DNA from: Fennellomyces sp. T-0311
Taxonomy: Eukaryota > Mucoromycota > Mucoromycetes > Mucorales > Lichtheimiaceae
Direction of reading: 5' to 3'
Assembly: GCA_025266875.1 (NCBI GenBank)
Contig: JALLLT010000020.1
Coordinates: 372,001 to 436,000, forward strand
Length of the DNA stretch: 64,000 nucleotides
Below are positions 35,403 through 47,700 of the stretch, piece by piece. The notes under the pieces were generated by a model that saw only the letters and a program-made list of their open reading frames with translations, was not told where the DNA came from and made no database searches. Position numbers and translations under genes: made by a program. Position 1 is the stretch's first letter. The number at the start of each line of letters is the position of its first letter.

Positions 35403-35541
35403 GGAAATAAAGAAAAGGATATCTTGACAACAGTAGATAGAACGAGATGTCTATTTTATATGCATTCTAGCTGCAGGGGGGAGGAGGGCAACCAATTTCA
35501 TTGTTCAGTTGTCTCCAAGGGGAACGTGCGTGCTTCTTTTC
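35403..35541. promoter_or_regulatory. Compact divergent promoter, carotenoid oxygenase / Cce1
   Basis: Only 139 bp separate the two divergent start codons. It includes TATTTTATATGCATTCTAGC (35450-35469), where TTTATATG could act as a TATA element. Sharing of control elements is inference from spacing. Confidence 0.4.
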
Positions 35542-36456
35542 ATGGGACACAAAACTTTGATTGCTCGACGCGCACAGGACGCCGTGACAACGAGGTACAA
35601 AAAAAAATCAAGTGGGACAAGAACTAGGTAGCAAACTCAAAAGCAAAAAAGTCTAGCCAAGCAAAAGTTTGCAGATCTCAAGGACATTGCTGCCGCTTGT
35701 GGTGTCACTGGCAGTGGTCGCAAAGTCGACGTGTGTTCACGTCTCGATCAGCATTTCGGAGGCATTATTACTCGTGCATCGCATGGCCTGGTCTATCATC
35801 CTGCGCGTGCCATTCCTCCGAGCATTCTCTCCTTTGATATCGGATACCGCAATCTCGCCCATGTCAAACTCAATCACACGAGTTCGATTGTAGAGTGGAA
35901 ACGGACGGATCTCCAACTGGCCGATTTCCATCCATCGGCGAGTGTGCCAGTCATGCACAACTATATCAAAGATTGGATCCAGCCAATTCTGGACGAGGGT
36001 GTTGGGGCGATTGTTCTTGAACAGCAACGGTATCGTCAAAACAGCGCGCCTGCCGTGTTTGAGCACACCATCCGCGTGAATTCGATTGAAGCCATGTTGT
36101 GGTACGCACTCTATGAATCTGTACATGATCGATCTATCGCGATGGAACCCGTGTCGCGGAAAGCAGTGGATCGAATGTGGCAATCCGAGTTTGAACAGGT
36201 GCATACGCCTCCAGAATCTCCTACTTCTGCCCAAAGGAACCGCTATAAGAAAGCAGCATGCGTAAAGCTGGTTGATCACTGGCTGGATGACGAACACAAG
36301 GTCCATGTGAGTCGGCCAGAACTCAAGGATGCGTTTCGGATGGAAAAGAAACAGGATGATATGGCTGATTGTCTCTTACAAGCAATGACATGGTATCGCT
36401 GGCGCCAGGCCAGTTTGGAATATATACAGGAGTACTATGATCATGTAAATGGCTAA
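35542..36456 (+). CDS. CCE1: Mitochondrial Holliday junction resolvase (Cce1/Ydc2)
   Basis: Two exons, 35542-35594 and 35652-36456; 285 residues. Exon 1 gives a short basic N-terminus (MGHKTLIARRAQDAV) suited to mitochondrial import. A SAP-like DNA-binding segment follows (FADLKDIAAACGVTGSGRK, then VDVCSRLDQHF). The RNase H-like nuclease core has the acidic residues in ILSFDIGYRNLAHV, IVLEQQRYRQ and KKQDDMADCLLQAM, matching the D-E-D-D pattern of Ydc2. The enzyme cuts four-way junctions during mitochondrial DNA recombination and segregation. The start is inferred from the only exon giving an ATG in phase; a more distant first exon is possible. Confidence 0.88.
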
Positions 36457-37245
36457 GTTTTTGCATGCAATTATTTGTATAGATTTTATTATTATAATCA
36501 TATGGAAAAAAAGGTGATCACTTTGTTTGCACCAATTATAAAAAAAAACGTTGCACGCAATGATAACGGTGCTGGTAGAAAAAAAATTCTACATAATCAT
36601 ACTTTATATACAAAGATTCAGATCTAAAAAGAGGCGCATCCTATTCTATACATGTTGCCTATAGAGAAGTTGAATCTACTATGTTCAAGGCATGTGTCAT
36701 AGTCAGTATGTGGTACAAGTTTGCAATCTATGTCATTGTACTGACCCGCATCGTGACCCAGCGCTTACCCGTTTTGTCTTTGAAGCTAGCATGACCGGAC
36801 AAGAAAGGATTTTGACGTTTAATGTTTGTTACATTCTACAGAGCAAAATTGGTACCGTGTCGCTTTCCCTCTGTTCGAAACAAATGTAACCAATGAAACC
36901 AATAACGTAAGTTGCTTATTTTCAAAAAAACACTTGCAAACAGTCAGTGATATGCATCTGTACCACGTATACATTGGATTGTCCGTCTGTCGATCCTTGA
37001 TAAACAAACTGTATATCACGCGTAGATTTCGTCTCAGATCAACCTAAGCGTTTTATGTGTCGTGAACTCATGATATCTACCAACTAATTCCTCTAAATCT
37101 ACAAAAAAAAGTAAAAACTTTATAGATATTCCTGTGAAGGCTCGCATTCGTCCCAAACAAAGCACCAGCATAATGCGACGGCAAGACTGATAGAATAAAA
37201 GGCTTAATATAAACTTTTAAAGTCATCAATAAATAATTACAAACA
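36457..37245. other. Intergenic, nothing recognised
   Basis: 3' regions of Cce1 and of the convergent Pro-rich gene. Only short frames. Confidence 0.5.
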
Positions 37246-37613
37246 TTACCAAGCCGTACAGTCCCTCCAACAGCTTAATTGCTGCGGCATGTAGCCTGGC
37301 ATATATGGAGGCGGTGGTGGTGGTCCCATTGGTCCCATTGGTGGCATCATGTCAAGTGGCGTCCCTTTTTGCAGCAAAGAAAATGATGAATACGCTGTTG
37401 GCACAGTAAGCGCGCATTTTCACCTCCTGGAGCAAACGGCGGTCCGAGTCCTCGTTGCATCATTAACGGATCAACCGAAGATGCAAACGGAGTCATGCCC
37501 ATCGGTGGGGTAGGTGTGTATGGTTGTGTCATTACTGGAGGAGGAAGCATCGGTGGTTGGTAAGCAGGTGAAGGATACATGTTTAGCCTTTGTACTGGAG
37601 GATAATACGACAT
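37246..37613 (-). CDS. Pro/Met/Tyr-rich low-complexity protein
   Basis: Two exons, 37613-37424 and 37364-37246; 102 residues, phases close. Begins MSYYPPVQRLNMYPSP; consists largely of PP, MP and YP units (PPMLPPPVMTQPYTP, MMPPMGPMGPPPPPPYM) and ends with a Cys/Trp-containing tail, SCWRDCTAW. The pattern of a Pro/Tyr-rich body with a terminal Cys-containing tail recalls rhodopsin-tail or CYSTM-like peptides in layout only; the Cys run needed for CYSTM is absent. Possibly an adaptor or membrane-proximal peptide. A TATATATATA stretch lies 125-135 bp upstream. Confidence 0.65.
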
Positions 37614-38431
37614 ATATTATATATATTAGTCTTGTATAGAGAAAGAAGAAAGAAGAAGAAAGAATCCCCAAGCTGTTACATTCTAAACCTTATGACTGAG
37701 GTATTCAACTATTAAGAAAAGCGGCACTCCTTTGCTTAGTATATATATAAAAGAAGGGAGTTGAACGCATCCCACATGATGAGTCCAATTGACGTTGTAA
37801 ATAGAAACGTGTGAAAACAAAAAAAATCCCTCGTGCGCAGTTTTGTTTAGCAACTTGTTGCATCGGGCAGACTGGTTCCTGTGACAGTTGTGCTGCTGAT
37901 TATGTATTACCAGCTATACATACATTCGGAATTACTCCCGATGGCACGGCATATCCATTTTAACCTGTCTGAACAATGATGGGCGTCGGGTGCTACGTGA
38001 TCAAATGATTGGGCCGCCGACATACAAAAGGGCCACGCCAAAGTAAAAAAAAAAAAAAAAAAAAAGGCTTTCTATTTCGGTTTTCCAAACAAATCGACTT
38101 CCTAAAACACACGTCAGCAGTGTCATGAGAGAAAAAAAAGTACGTAGGGCTTATCCAAGCAGTATAAACAGAATTACGCTCAAAACTGTGTCTGGTGACC
38201 TGATCTGACGTTTAAACCGTCTTGTATTCATTCGTCAATCAATCCAGCCTGAGTTCCCTTTGCTTTTATTTCCCTCAGGAACTGACAAAAACAAAACTAC
38301 ATATCTATATGCACGTCCTTCTCTTTTTTTAAAGTTCTTCATGAACAATGTCGGAAGATGGGAAATGTGCACCGTTTTTAAGTACTACAGGATCATCGAG
38401 TTAGTATCATTTTCATCTGCAAGTTCTCCCA
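37614..38431. other. Intergenic with a 21-A homopolymer
   Basis: Upstream region of the Pro-rich gene and 3' region of the DnaJ gene. A run of 21 A residues spans 38045-38065. No gene recognised. Confidence 0.5.
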
Positions 38432-39694
38432 CTACAGCTTACATTCTACGGTTTCCTTGTCAATGCTCGTTGGGAAAATAACCTTGTATTCGACAAACAG
38501 ATCTCCTTGCCGTGAAGGGTTATCAAAATGTGGCATACCGGCACCCTTGACAGTCTGCACAAATCCATATTGGGTTACTCCATCGCGCTTCAACGTGACC
38601 ACCGAGTCATCCAGATGTTTCAACGTCTTTTCGAATCCGACAAGAGCTTCAATGAGGGAAATGTGTTGTGTAGTGTACAGATTATCGCCCTGTCGATCGA
38701 AGATGGGATGGGGCATCGTAGAAACAGTAAAGATAACATCACCCGGGATAGCGTCCGGATATTCATCAGCTTCCTGATCCAAAACCTAGACTCCAACTAT
38801 GAGCAACGGTTTTGGATGAACATCTTTTATGGTCGAACCTACCGTTGTCTGACCATCACGCATGCCCTTTTCGATGTGAATCGTATACTGCTCATTGCTT
38901 CGCTGTACCTTGCGGCCGCCACAAGCAGGACAAACGGCACGGATGGTTTTTCCTTTACCACCGCACTTGTTACAGGTTTGCTGGAATTGCTGGACCATGC
39001 CAGGACCCAATTGGACACGTGTCACAGTAACGCCTCGGCCTTGACAGGTGGGACATGTCTGAATATCCTCAGAGCGTCGCGCACCGCTGCCATGACAATG
39101 GTCGCATACGGTCTGCTTGGAAATATCCACTTCGATCGATGCACCATTAAACAGGTCCTCCAATGTAACTTCTAATTCTACTTGCATATCCGGTCCACGT
39201 CGCTCTTGTTCTTGTCCTCGTCCGCCTGACCTTCTATATAAGTCTCCATAGCCTTTCTATCCACTTTTTTTTTTACTCGCTTACCGAACCCACCACCACC
39301 AAAGAATTGAGCAAACATGTCAAACGGATTATGGAATCCACCTCCACCTCCATTCTTGTGCTGTTCAAGTCCCTCTTCACCATACCGATCGTAAATCCCA
39401 CGCTTCTCATCGTCGCTCAACACCTCATATGCTATCCATTCATTTCGATTGAGAAAGAACCCTTCGCATGAGCGGCCGTATCGTACCTGCAGATAGTTCC
39501 ATAAACTTGGCTTCGGCTTCCTTGTTACCGGGATTCTTATCTGGATGGTATACTCGCGACAACTTTTTGTAATGCTTTTTGATCTGGCTTTTGGGCGCGT
39601 CCCGTGGAACGTCAAGAATGGCATAGTAGTCCTTGCCGGCTTCTACAACTAGTAGAACTACGAGAAGTAAAAGCCAAATTGCAAATTGCCGCAT
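38432..39694 (-). CDS. ER-luminal DnaJ co-chaperone (Scj1/ERdj3-like)
   Basis: Four exons: 39694-39487, 39431-39285, 39225-38843 and 38785-38432; 363 residues. A signal peptide ([20 protein letters not shown]) precedes a J domain with the HPD motif ([13 protein letters not shown]). A Gly/Phe region follows ([18 protein letters not shown]). The zinc domain has [24 protein letters not shown] and CPACGGRK, then the C-terminal substrate-binding domains ([28 protein letters not shown]). It should stimulate the ER Hsp70 (Kar2/BiP). No HDEL-type retrieval signal at the end (VECKL), as in Scj1-like proteins retained by other means. The exon 3 acceptor (TCAG at 39226-39229) was chosen because it alone restores frame. 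Confidence 0.9.
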
Positions 39695-39985
39695 TGTTCC
39701 AAAAGGGATTGAGGTTCTTCAGGCACAAAAAAAAAGAGAGGCTATGCAAAGAGGAACTTGTCCGATCATTATTGGACAGAACTGATCAACAAAATGGCTC
39801 CGCTTCTATGTAATTTCTATAGGGACATAATAAATATAATGATGCAAAAGCTGAAAGTACGTTACCGTACCACGAAAATGTATTGGGGAACAGCAGGGTT
39901 ATGGCTATTGATGATGTGCAAGCATGGTTATATTATATCAGGGTAAATTATTTGCTATGAAAAGGTAGCGCGGAACAAAGTGTCT

Positions 39986-42350
39986 TCATGGAGACGAAGA
40001 TGACGCCACGGAATTCGTTTTGGGAGATTGCTTTGATGATGTGGCTGAAGTGTTAGTTGGTCGCTTAGATGATGCCACTGCTGATTCCGAGTTTCCTAGC
40101 TTGCGCTTCCTCGTGATGGGTAGGATGGGAGCAGTGAGACATGAAGGAAGAGTAAGCTTGGTGGAGGTGGCCTCGAAATCGAACTGCAGCTCTTGTTCCT
40201 TTAACAGATGCTTATTGATGACTGCAACCGAATTCTCAACAATTATCTAAACATATGTAAGTACTCTGGAAATGGTTCAGCTAATATACTAGACGTACTT
40301 TAGCCGTTAGTGCCAATTTGAATACCGGAAAGAGCTGTGACACCATTAGCTCTGGTTCTCGAGGAACTTCGTAGTTTTTAGAGTTGGTTATACGATTCAC
40401 ATAGCCGTTGGGGCAGTCCATCACGGACAGAGATATCGACAGCCCTTCAAGATGATCATTAAGTGCGTTGTTATCTAGTTAACAACATAAATTTACCTGT
40501 TTCATTGAAACAAACGATTTTCAACATGCGGGCAACTTCTTCTTCGTTACCGGCCTTCGCAATTGCACAGTGGAGCATATCCTTCATGGTTTTTGGATTA
40601 TGGAGCTGGGTCTCAACGATCTCCTTCTTATCAGACACACTGCTGAGGTTTGTGCCTAATTCTGAGCAACCGTATTCAAGGCAGTTTTTTAGAAGAACCA
40701 AGTCGGGGCGGATGGATCGCTTTTTGCCCTTGACCTCAGAACTGCCTGTTACAGCGCGATCGCTGTCCATCCGTTGCGATGTTGCTAAGCAAGTGCGATC
40801 CCTAAATATACAGCTGAATATTAGCAATAATTCTGATTGAAAATTACACCAGTTATGCTGCATACCGCGACGTCATTACACCCAATGGATGGAAGAACCG
40901 ATCTAATACACTCCAGACATGTGTGACAAGATCTTGCTCAGACCACGATTCGACACCGGCAAAAACACCATCAGCGTAATAGCCAACGAATTGTTGGATC
41001 GCAGCGACCAGTTTGAATTCATCGGGCTGAGTCCTAGGATTGTATGGACCAAGCATGTTTGTAATTTCGATAAGGAAATCAAGGGCGTTGGCCTGCGGAT
41101 GATCTTTGTACATGGCAAATAGAGAATTTCAGATCGCCCGGAAAAATCATTTTGCATTTTCATTTTGAGGGTACCCCATAAAGTGAAAATTTCATTCTTG
41201 AGCATTAGACACGTTTTATATAGTGCCTGTTCTCAAAAGGTTCACAAGGTACAGTAAAGTAAAAAACAGGATTTGCTTATATGCGTTGTGAATCATATTT
41301 TGTAAGTTATACAGCGCTTCAGATGGAGCTACGATGTTGCACACTATGGAAAGTGAAAATGAAAAAGTTTTCACTTACTTTCAGGATTTAAGTGAAATTT
41401 ATTAATGCATTTTTCATTTGCATCTACCTCTATTGCCAAAACTGTATTCATTCAAAGTGCAAAATGAAAATTTCCACGCGATCTGAAATTCTCTAATATG
41501 TCCTTCAAATTGTCACTGATGGCAGGGAAAGCATAGTTGCCAAAGGTACGGATAGTGTTGAGGTCTTCAGCAGTGAAATCGGAACACTCTTCCCAACATT
41601 TATCGCTGACGTTCAGGATGAAGGAATGAACTGGACTACAGAATTCATTGTCGTTTTTTAATTAATATCAAATGCTATTGACAGGGAAGTATTCAAACTT
41701 ACTGTTCGTGTGTGCTTTTCATGCCAAATTTATACATGACATCTTCCACATAGACACCATCTCGCAGCTTCCACTTCTTGTCGTCCTTCATTGCTTTAAA
41801 CTTTTGCTCGAACTCAGCTTTAGCTTCGTGAGTGAGCTGGCATGATTCTTCCTTGGAGGCCTTAAAAAATCATTAGTCTATAAAGATCGACTCGAATATT
41901 ATCAACGGTTGACTTACTATCGAAGACGAGATAGGCGTCGCGCTTGGCGAGTCGCTGGGATCGGAAACATGTGATGCCTTCGCGAAATTCTTAATTAATG
42001 CTCCGTATTGTTTTGCACCAGGTCTGATACGCGTCTTGTTTCCTTTAGTTAGAACAAGTGAAGGTTACGCATATGATACAGTACATATATCATTACCACG
42101 TTAACATCAAGTCTTCTAGCAGCAGCATTGAAACGCGCACTCCAAACATGTTCCAGTGATTCCCATTGATTATCTTCTGTGTATTGTGCAACGAGCTCAA
42201 AATTGTCGTCGATGAATTGCGCTAATGACACTTGCTCATTTCTTCCGGTTTTCTCGTTAATATAAGCCTCGATAGCTAATTAAGGGTTAGCGTTTGAGTG
42301 TCAAGGAAATGGCGACACGAACCTTGATCGCAGTTACTATTTGTATCCAT
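39986..42350 (-). pseudogene. Unknown-family gene interrupted by a MITE
   Basis: Minus-strand gene with about eight exons; the first are 42350-42323, 42275-42097, 42034-41918 and 41860-41703, followed by one starting at 41635. That exon is cut by the 372-bp MITE (41122-41493). Without the insert it continues in phase across the site (DNLKDI then FAMYKDHP) to 40866. Later exons carry RSIRPDLVLLKNCLEYGCSE, LHNPKTMKDMLHCAIAKAG, SVMDCPNGYVNRITN and a Ser/Thr-rich Lys-containing tail. Family landmarks are KWKLRDGVYVEDVMYKFG and HPVHSFIL. With the insert the frame shifts (374 bp added) and stops arise, so the full protein is lost unless the insert is spliced out, for which no sites sit at its ends. 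Function unknown; I recall similar proteins as abundant in Mucorales. Confidence 0.7.
41122..41493. mobile_element. MITE, Tc1/mariner-type ends, TA target duplication
   Basis: 372 bp. Both ends begin GAGAATTTCAGATCGC (16 bp perfect inverted repeat), continuing imperfectly through GGAAA and TCATTTTGCA for about 36 bp. The element is flanked by TA on each side (41120-41121 and 41494-41495), the target duplication of Tc1/mariner elements. It has no coding capacity. An internal 9-bp hairpin AAGTGAAAA/TTTTCACTT lies at 41352-41377. No autonomous partner is present in the window. Confidence 0.88.
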
Positions 42351-43499
42351 GACAATAGAGGAAACAGGCGATGAGGAAGGAACAACTTTTGTTACTTCGC
42401 ACACTTTACTATTCCTGTCAGGTGTACTCCATTTCGTGACGCCTTTTCAGTGAGTATTGCTTCACCTTCTCAAGCTCCAACCGCAATCCTTAGCTAACCA
42501 AGCTGCCGAGCTAGCCAAGATGTCAAAATATAATTATTGTCAAGATGTTCTTAACAAGTAGTAGAAAGGGATAATACCAGTGGCCACTAGCAATAAATCG
42601 ATGCCATCTTATTCCCGATACATCCTTAATCTGCTACATTTTGACTACCAGACCTTAAGGCTTACATTTTCCTTGACAGGCACCCCAGTTTCCATGCCAA
42701 AAAACAGGTGTACTCTCTTTGTCAGAAATGCATTCAAACAGCAGCCTCAAATGCTATTCCCCAAATATTGACTTTTGTATTCCCCGCTTTGAGCGGCAGT
42801 AGAAGCAGGAGGAATCTTTGAACACTTTCACAGATTTAACTAGTGATTGAATCTCTTTGATATATGAGTTCCATTATAGAGAAGTCGAAGATACATTCAA
42901 TGGTATATATACGCAAAAGTTATTAGTATGCTTCACGGTTCAGTACCTTAGAATACATTATGGTCGCCACGGTAGCGCATATGTATTAAAACAAAAGGTT
43001 GCTTGCTGCACAACACGAGTGAGGTCTAGAGCAAAAATCGGAAGATGGTCTTGAGCTGCATCGGAAGTTCATGTTAGCGACGGCGTTGTGTATGCCAAGT
43101 TTTATAAACTTCCAGCGGAAGCCATCACTATCCAACTCATTTATAATGGGATCAGCGCAAAAATGCCCGTTGAGGTGTGCATGCAAGAGTAAATCACTGT
43201 GGACATCCTCGGGTGGTGTAACGTAGTCCACCATTTCAGCAGCGCGAGCAAGTTGCGTTGAAGAGGAAGAAGAGGGGATGGATCTCTTACTTTTTCATGA
43301 CGACACTAAGGTACCCGAAAAAGGAGAACGCGCTATAGATGGTTACCCGAATTGAAAAATCGATTTCCATTTATCTTGACTAGATTTTACAAAATAAATA
43401 CGACGAGGATATAATATGAACAATGCCTAGTTGATGTACAAAATCAATTCACGTCAAGCTGACTCGTGTCCTCTGATTTAACATGATAAAGTTTATATA
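42351..43499. other. Mostly non-coding; one unassigned frame
   Basis: A minus-strand frame at about 43250-42986 contains Ser-rich sequence followed by MVDYVTPPEDVHSDLLLHAH and INELDSDGFRWKFIKLGIH, which looks protein-like but could not be joined to other exons. Otherwise nothing recognised. Confidence 0.35.
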
Positions 43500-44090
43500 T
43501 TGTTTGATATCAAGTGGATTAAGCGTAATAACCTGGGGCGGCGGTATACTGCGCAGCTTTGCTCATAAAATCGGCAAAAGGAAAGGTAAAACATAAAGCA
43601 TCATGATATCTACTAAATTTCTGGTACGTACCGTCTATGTTCAGTATTTTGTCGCCTGTTTCTGCGATTCGCAACGGAACAATCACTACAAAGAGAAAAG
43701 GAAATATAAACAACAGGTCTTTTACATGCGTTGTCACGGGAACAGATGGTCAAATATAAAGCTTACCAGTCGATTAGCACGAATTTTTTGTTCATCCCAT
43801 CAGCAGACAATACAACGAAGTTCGCTTCCACACCGGAGCCACAGAATGACTAGGATGTAGGCACTCGGGTGATGTTCGAAACAGAAGCCTGAACCCCCAT
43901 TGAGAGACATAACACCCTGAAAAGAAAAGTTCGCTTCCACACCGGAGCCACAGAATGACTAGGATGTAGGCACTCGGGTGATGTTCGAAACAGAAGCCTG
44001 AACCCCCATTGAGAGACATAACACCCTGAAAAGAAAAGTTCGCTTCCACACCGGAGCCACAGAATGACTAGGATGTAGGCACTGGTGAGA
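43500..44090 (-). pseudogene. Coding-like locus with internal duplication, unidentified
   Basis: On the minus strand, plausible exon pieces occur: VMSLNGGSGFCFEHHPSAYI inside the tandem repeat, SFCGSGVEANFVVLSADGMN near 43840-43780, IVPLRIAETGDKILNIDG near 43675-43625, and a short end AAQYTAAPGYYA. Splice-like borders exist (GTAAGC at about 43765, GTACGT at about 43630). The tandem duplication repeats one exon two and a half times with a unit not divisible by three, so the locus is probably broken. Family not recognised. Confidence 0.35.
43818..44083. repeat. 109-bp tandem repeat, about 2.4 copies
   Basis: Near-identical units begin at 43818, 43927 and 44036 with AAGTTCGCTTCCACACCGGA; the third copy stops at TAGGCACT. 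The copies look identical over their full length, so the duplication is recent. Confidence 0.93.
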
Positions 44091-44748
44091 AGAGGTCTCT
44101 GGTGTTTATTTCCTACCCCGAATAAAGTGCGGGCACGGTAACGTCATCGAGTGCATGCAGGGTTATTTGAGCCAGTCAAAGCTGCTAACCGCCGAACCCA
44201 AAAATTGCTAGATTCAACTTCGTACCTGTGCAGTGTGTAGCGTCATTGGAATCAAACGAACCATCCTTATACTTTGACCAGCGTTTATCACATTTAAAAT
44301 GCATCAAGTTTGATGCTGACAATTTATAGCGAATTTCAGAAATTTGCGAACATATAAAAATGTCAAGACTGTGGCATTGCGAAGAAACTGAACTGCGATG
44401 TCAACGATATCAGAGCAGTCATGCGCGATTTAGATGGCGAGCCTCCTTCGACGATACTTTTGCCACAAAAGCACAAAGCGTAGAACGTATTGTGTAGAAA
44501 TGTTTAAGTGGTATGAGTGTATCAAAAACGGTGAAAGTAGGTAGTTAGCTGATACATATCTAAAATGTTGTCATGGTAGTGGTTTACACCCTTTCTATGG
44601 CGACAAATGCATCATTACGCCTACTTCATCATTTGATACTTGATTACATGAATTGCACAATATATGCATCCGCTTTGGCTTGAGTTTATTGCACAGGCAC
44701 TGTTGCGCAATGAAAAATAGACATGTGAATGAATTACAAGAGTGTACA
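44091..44748. other. Intergenic, nothing recognised
   Basis: 3' side of the amidohydrolase gene plus unassigned AT-rich sequence. Confidence 0.5.
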
Positions 44749-47700
44749 CTATGCAGCAATTTGCATGCCAGTATTTTTGGAGTGAAAAAGTAATGGTCGG
44801 CTATGCAGTTCCAAAGGATTACCAGACCATACAACGAATTCCTCAACATTCTTTGTTGTGGCACCGCCTCCAGTAAGACCGAATATATCTTGCAGATTGG
44901 ACGTAACAAAACGAATGGCATCTGCTTCGGTAATAGCACGATCGGTATCTGGAGAGGTTGCCGAAAGCCATCCTGCATCCCATGCCAAATTTCTGGCCAA
45001 TCCATCATCTGACACGCCCAATCCGATCTTGACACCATGTTGATGAAGCACATGGGCTGCCGTACCGTTGTCGATGGGGGCACCTGTTAAGCAGTGAACC
45101 GAATCGAACCTTTCGGGTGTACAGAGCGCAGGCCGCAGAATGACTGGGATATCAGCTTCTGCGAGATGACGAGCCACCAAATGGGATTCGGCACCACCCA
45201 TAATGGCGATCTTGGCTTTAGGTACCGCTTGTTGCTTGAGTAAAATGACGGATGCAATCTCGTCCTTGTTGTTCACGGATACGATCGTTGGAATTTCGCC
45301 ACTTGCTGCTTTTCCAAAGTAATTGTCCTTTCCGAGATTTTCGGTCAGTATTTGTCGGATAAAGGATAATTGGGAGGACACCGTTGGGAAACTATCCGAT
45401 TTGACATTGTCGCCGATCTGTAGATGTAGTGCTACGTTGGCAGCTAACAAGGCACCGTCCGAGAGAACTATAAAGTCCGTTGTTAGTAACTTTTTTTCTG
45501 TTCACTTGATGGAATACAAACTTGAGTCGGCTCCTGTTTTGAATGCAGCGCTAATGCCAACGACAACATTTTGAGATACCGGGGAACTGATCGCTGTGAG
45601 AACACCTCCCTTATAGGCTTCTTCGAGATGACGTGTACCCAGTTTAAGACCGTCGATCGCCTGTACAATATCCTTAGGATCATGCGAGGAGGAAGGCTTA
45701 ACAATACCGTCGCCTGTCGAACGCTCAGAGGGAATTTCAGTCAAGCCAAGTTTGGATCCAACAACAATCAATCCCTAGTTTATCAAATGTGATGAGTTGA
45801 TATTTCCCAAAAGGTACCAAGGATGACTTACAGGGATAATGTAGCCGCCTTGGACGTCCACATGAGCGAGTGGCTCAGCGTCTGTGAATGCAATGGATGC
45901 AACGCCACTAGTACAGTCCTGAGCAGCACAGACAATCTTGCCATCGTGAATGAGGACTTGTGCTGGGCCATCAGTATCCACTTGGCTTCCAAGCATCACG
46001 CGACCCACATTGGAAATCAAAACGGACTTCTTGGAAGCAACGCTAGTAAGGTCGACAGTGCTCTCAGCAACATTAACATTGGACTTTTTGTCAACAACGG
46101 GTGTAATTGGGCGTTCATCAAATAATGGGACACCATCAATAAATACTTGTAGAGGTGCAGCACCCAGTGCCAGTGGCTCACGATCCCAAATCACAACGTC
46201 GGCGTCGTATCCAACCTTTAGTGAGCCGATTCGGTGTCCAAGTCCAATAGCTTTGGCCGGAGTGGAGGTAACAGCCTTGAACGCCTCTTGACGTGGCAAC
46301 CCGTAGTGGCTGGATTTGGCTGCTTCGAAAACCAAATGTTGGGAGTTGAGTACCGGATGGTCACTCTTTAACGCGACAGGAAGTCCAGCTTCATAGAGAA
46401 TTTTGGGACTGTAGGGAGAAGCTTGGAAAGCTTCCTTCTTATAACCCCAGTGATCTGCAAAGGTGGCGATGGTAATGTTATTTCGGGCACGCTTGATAAT
46501 ATCGGGAATCATGTAAGCATCGAGAGCGTGATGGAAAGCGCTGATGGTAAAGTTAAATTCGAGAGAATGCCGGATCATCGCTTCAATATCATGTGTTTCG
46601 TAGCAATGAATATTGAGCAATACATCTCCACGGAGTAACGCAACCAACGATTCAAGTTTCAGTTCTTCAGGGAAACGGGATTCCAGTCGAGTGTCTGGGT
46701 GATTGATATCAATATCCTGTGCAGCAATACACCAGTCATTCTGCGCATTCATCAATGCTCGTGCATCGTCTAGCCGCTGACGGAATAAATATGCTTCGCC
46801 CATTCCTGCAAATCGTATTAATTACATTGCCTGATATTCCTCTCTTTTTTTCATTTACTTGTCATAGGCATGCGGCCATTCTTGCCATATACATTCTGTG
46901 TTGCGTGGGATAAGTTTAATTATAGCTCCAAAAAAATTGAAAAGCATACCTTTGGATTTTCACCGCAAGCCATCTTCATCCAACGCCATTTCGTGTCAAC
47001 CGATTCATCGATACCGGCTTGAGCAAGCATATCTTCATTGCTTGTGGTAGGAACAGATCTCAGCTTGAAAACAAATGCTTCACCACCCATCAGGTTTGCT
47101 GATCCGGGTAAAACGAGAGCCGTGGTAACACCACCTGAAGCGACAATGCGAATTGCCTTGTCGGAAGGACTGAATGCATCAAGTGATCGAACAAATGGCG
47201 TTAGCGGCGACGAATACTCGTTTACTTCCATAGATCCGGAAAGTGTTGGCCAGGGATAAACACCTAAATGACTAAATTGGAGATTTTTTACATAAATATT
47301 CGTACAGTGAAACCACACAACTATTCTTACCTGTGCATATCGACGATGCCTGGACTAACGACATGGCCTCCGACATCAATAACTTTGACCGCGCTCGCGG
47401 CGCTAATATCGTGTTCCACTTTGGCAATGATGCCATCTTGCAGTAAAATGTCCACATCCTCCAAGACGCGTCCTTCACCATCCCATACTACGGCGTTCTT
47501 GAGCAGGACCGATTCCACATTGGCAGGGGCACGGGGATTCTTGCGGCCGGTATTGGGTTTGTTGGTGGGTCTTGGGCGTTGGATAGCCTCACATTTAGCC
47601 AAACCTTCTTGTAAGGCGCTTTCTGGAATACCGGCTTTCACCGGAGCTTTGATATAGTTTCGGTTAGGAAGTGGAAGATCGCTGTAGTCACCGGGAAGAA

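Noticed and set aside
41122..41493. MITE as an introner (spliced insertion)
   Set aside because: On the transcribed strand there are no GT and AG at or near the element borders that would restore the frame.
43792..44049. 85-codon frame inside the 109-bp repeat
   Set aside because: The frame changes between repeat units and merely reflects the duplication.
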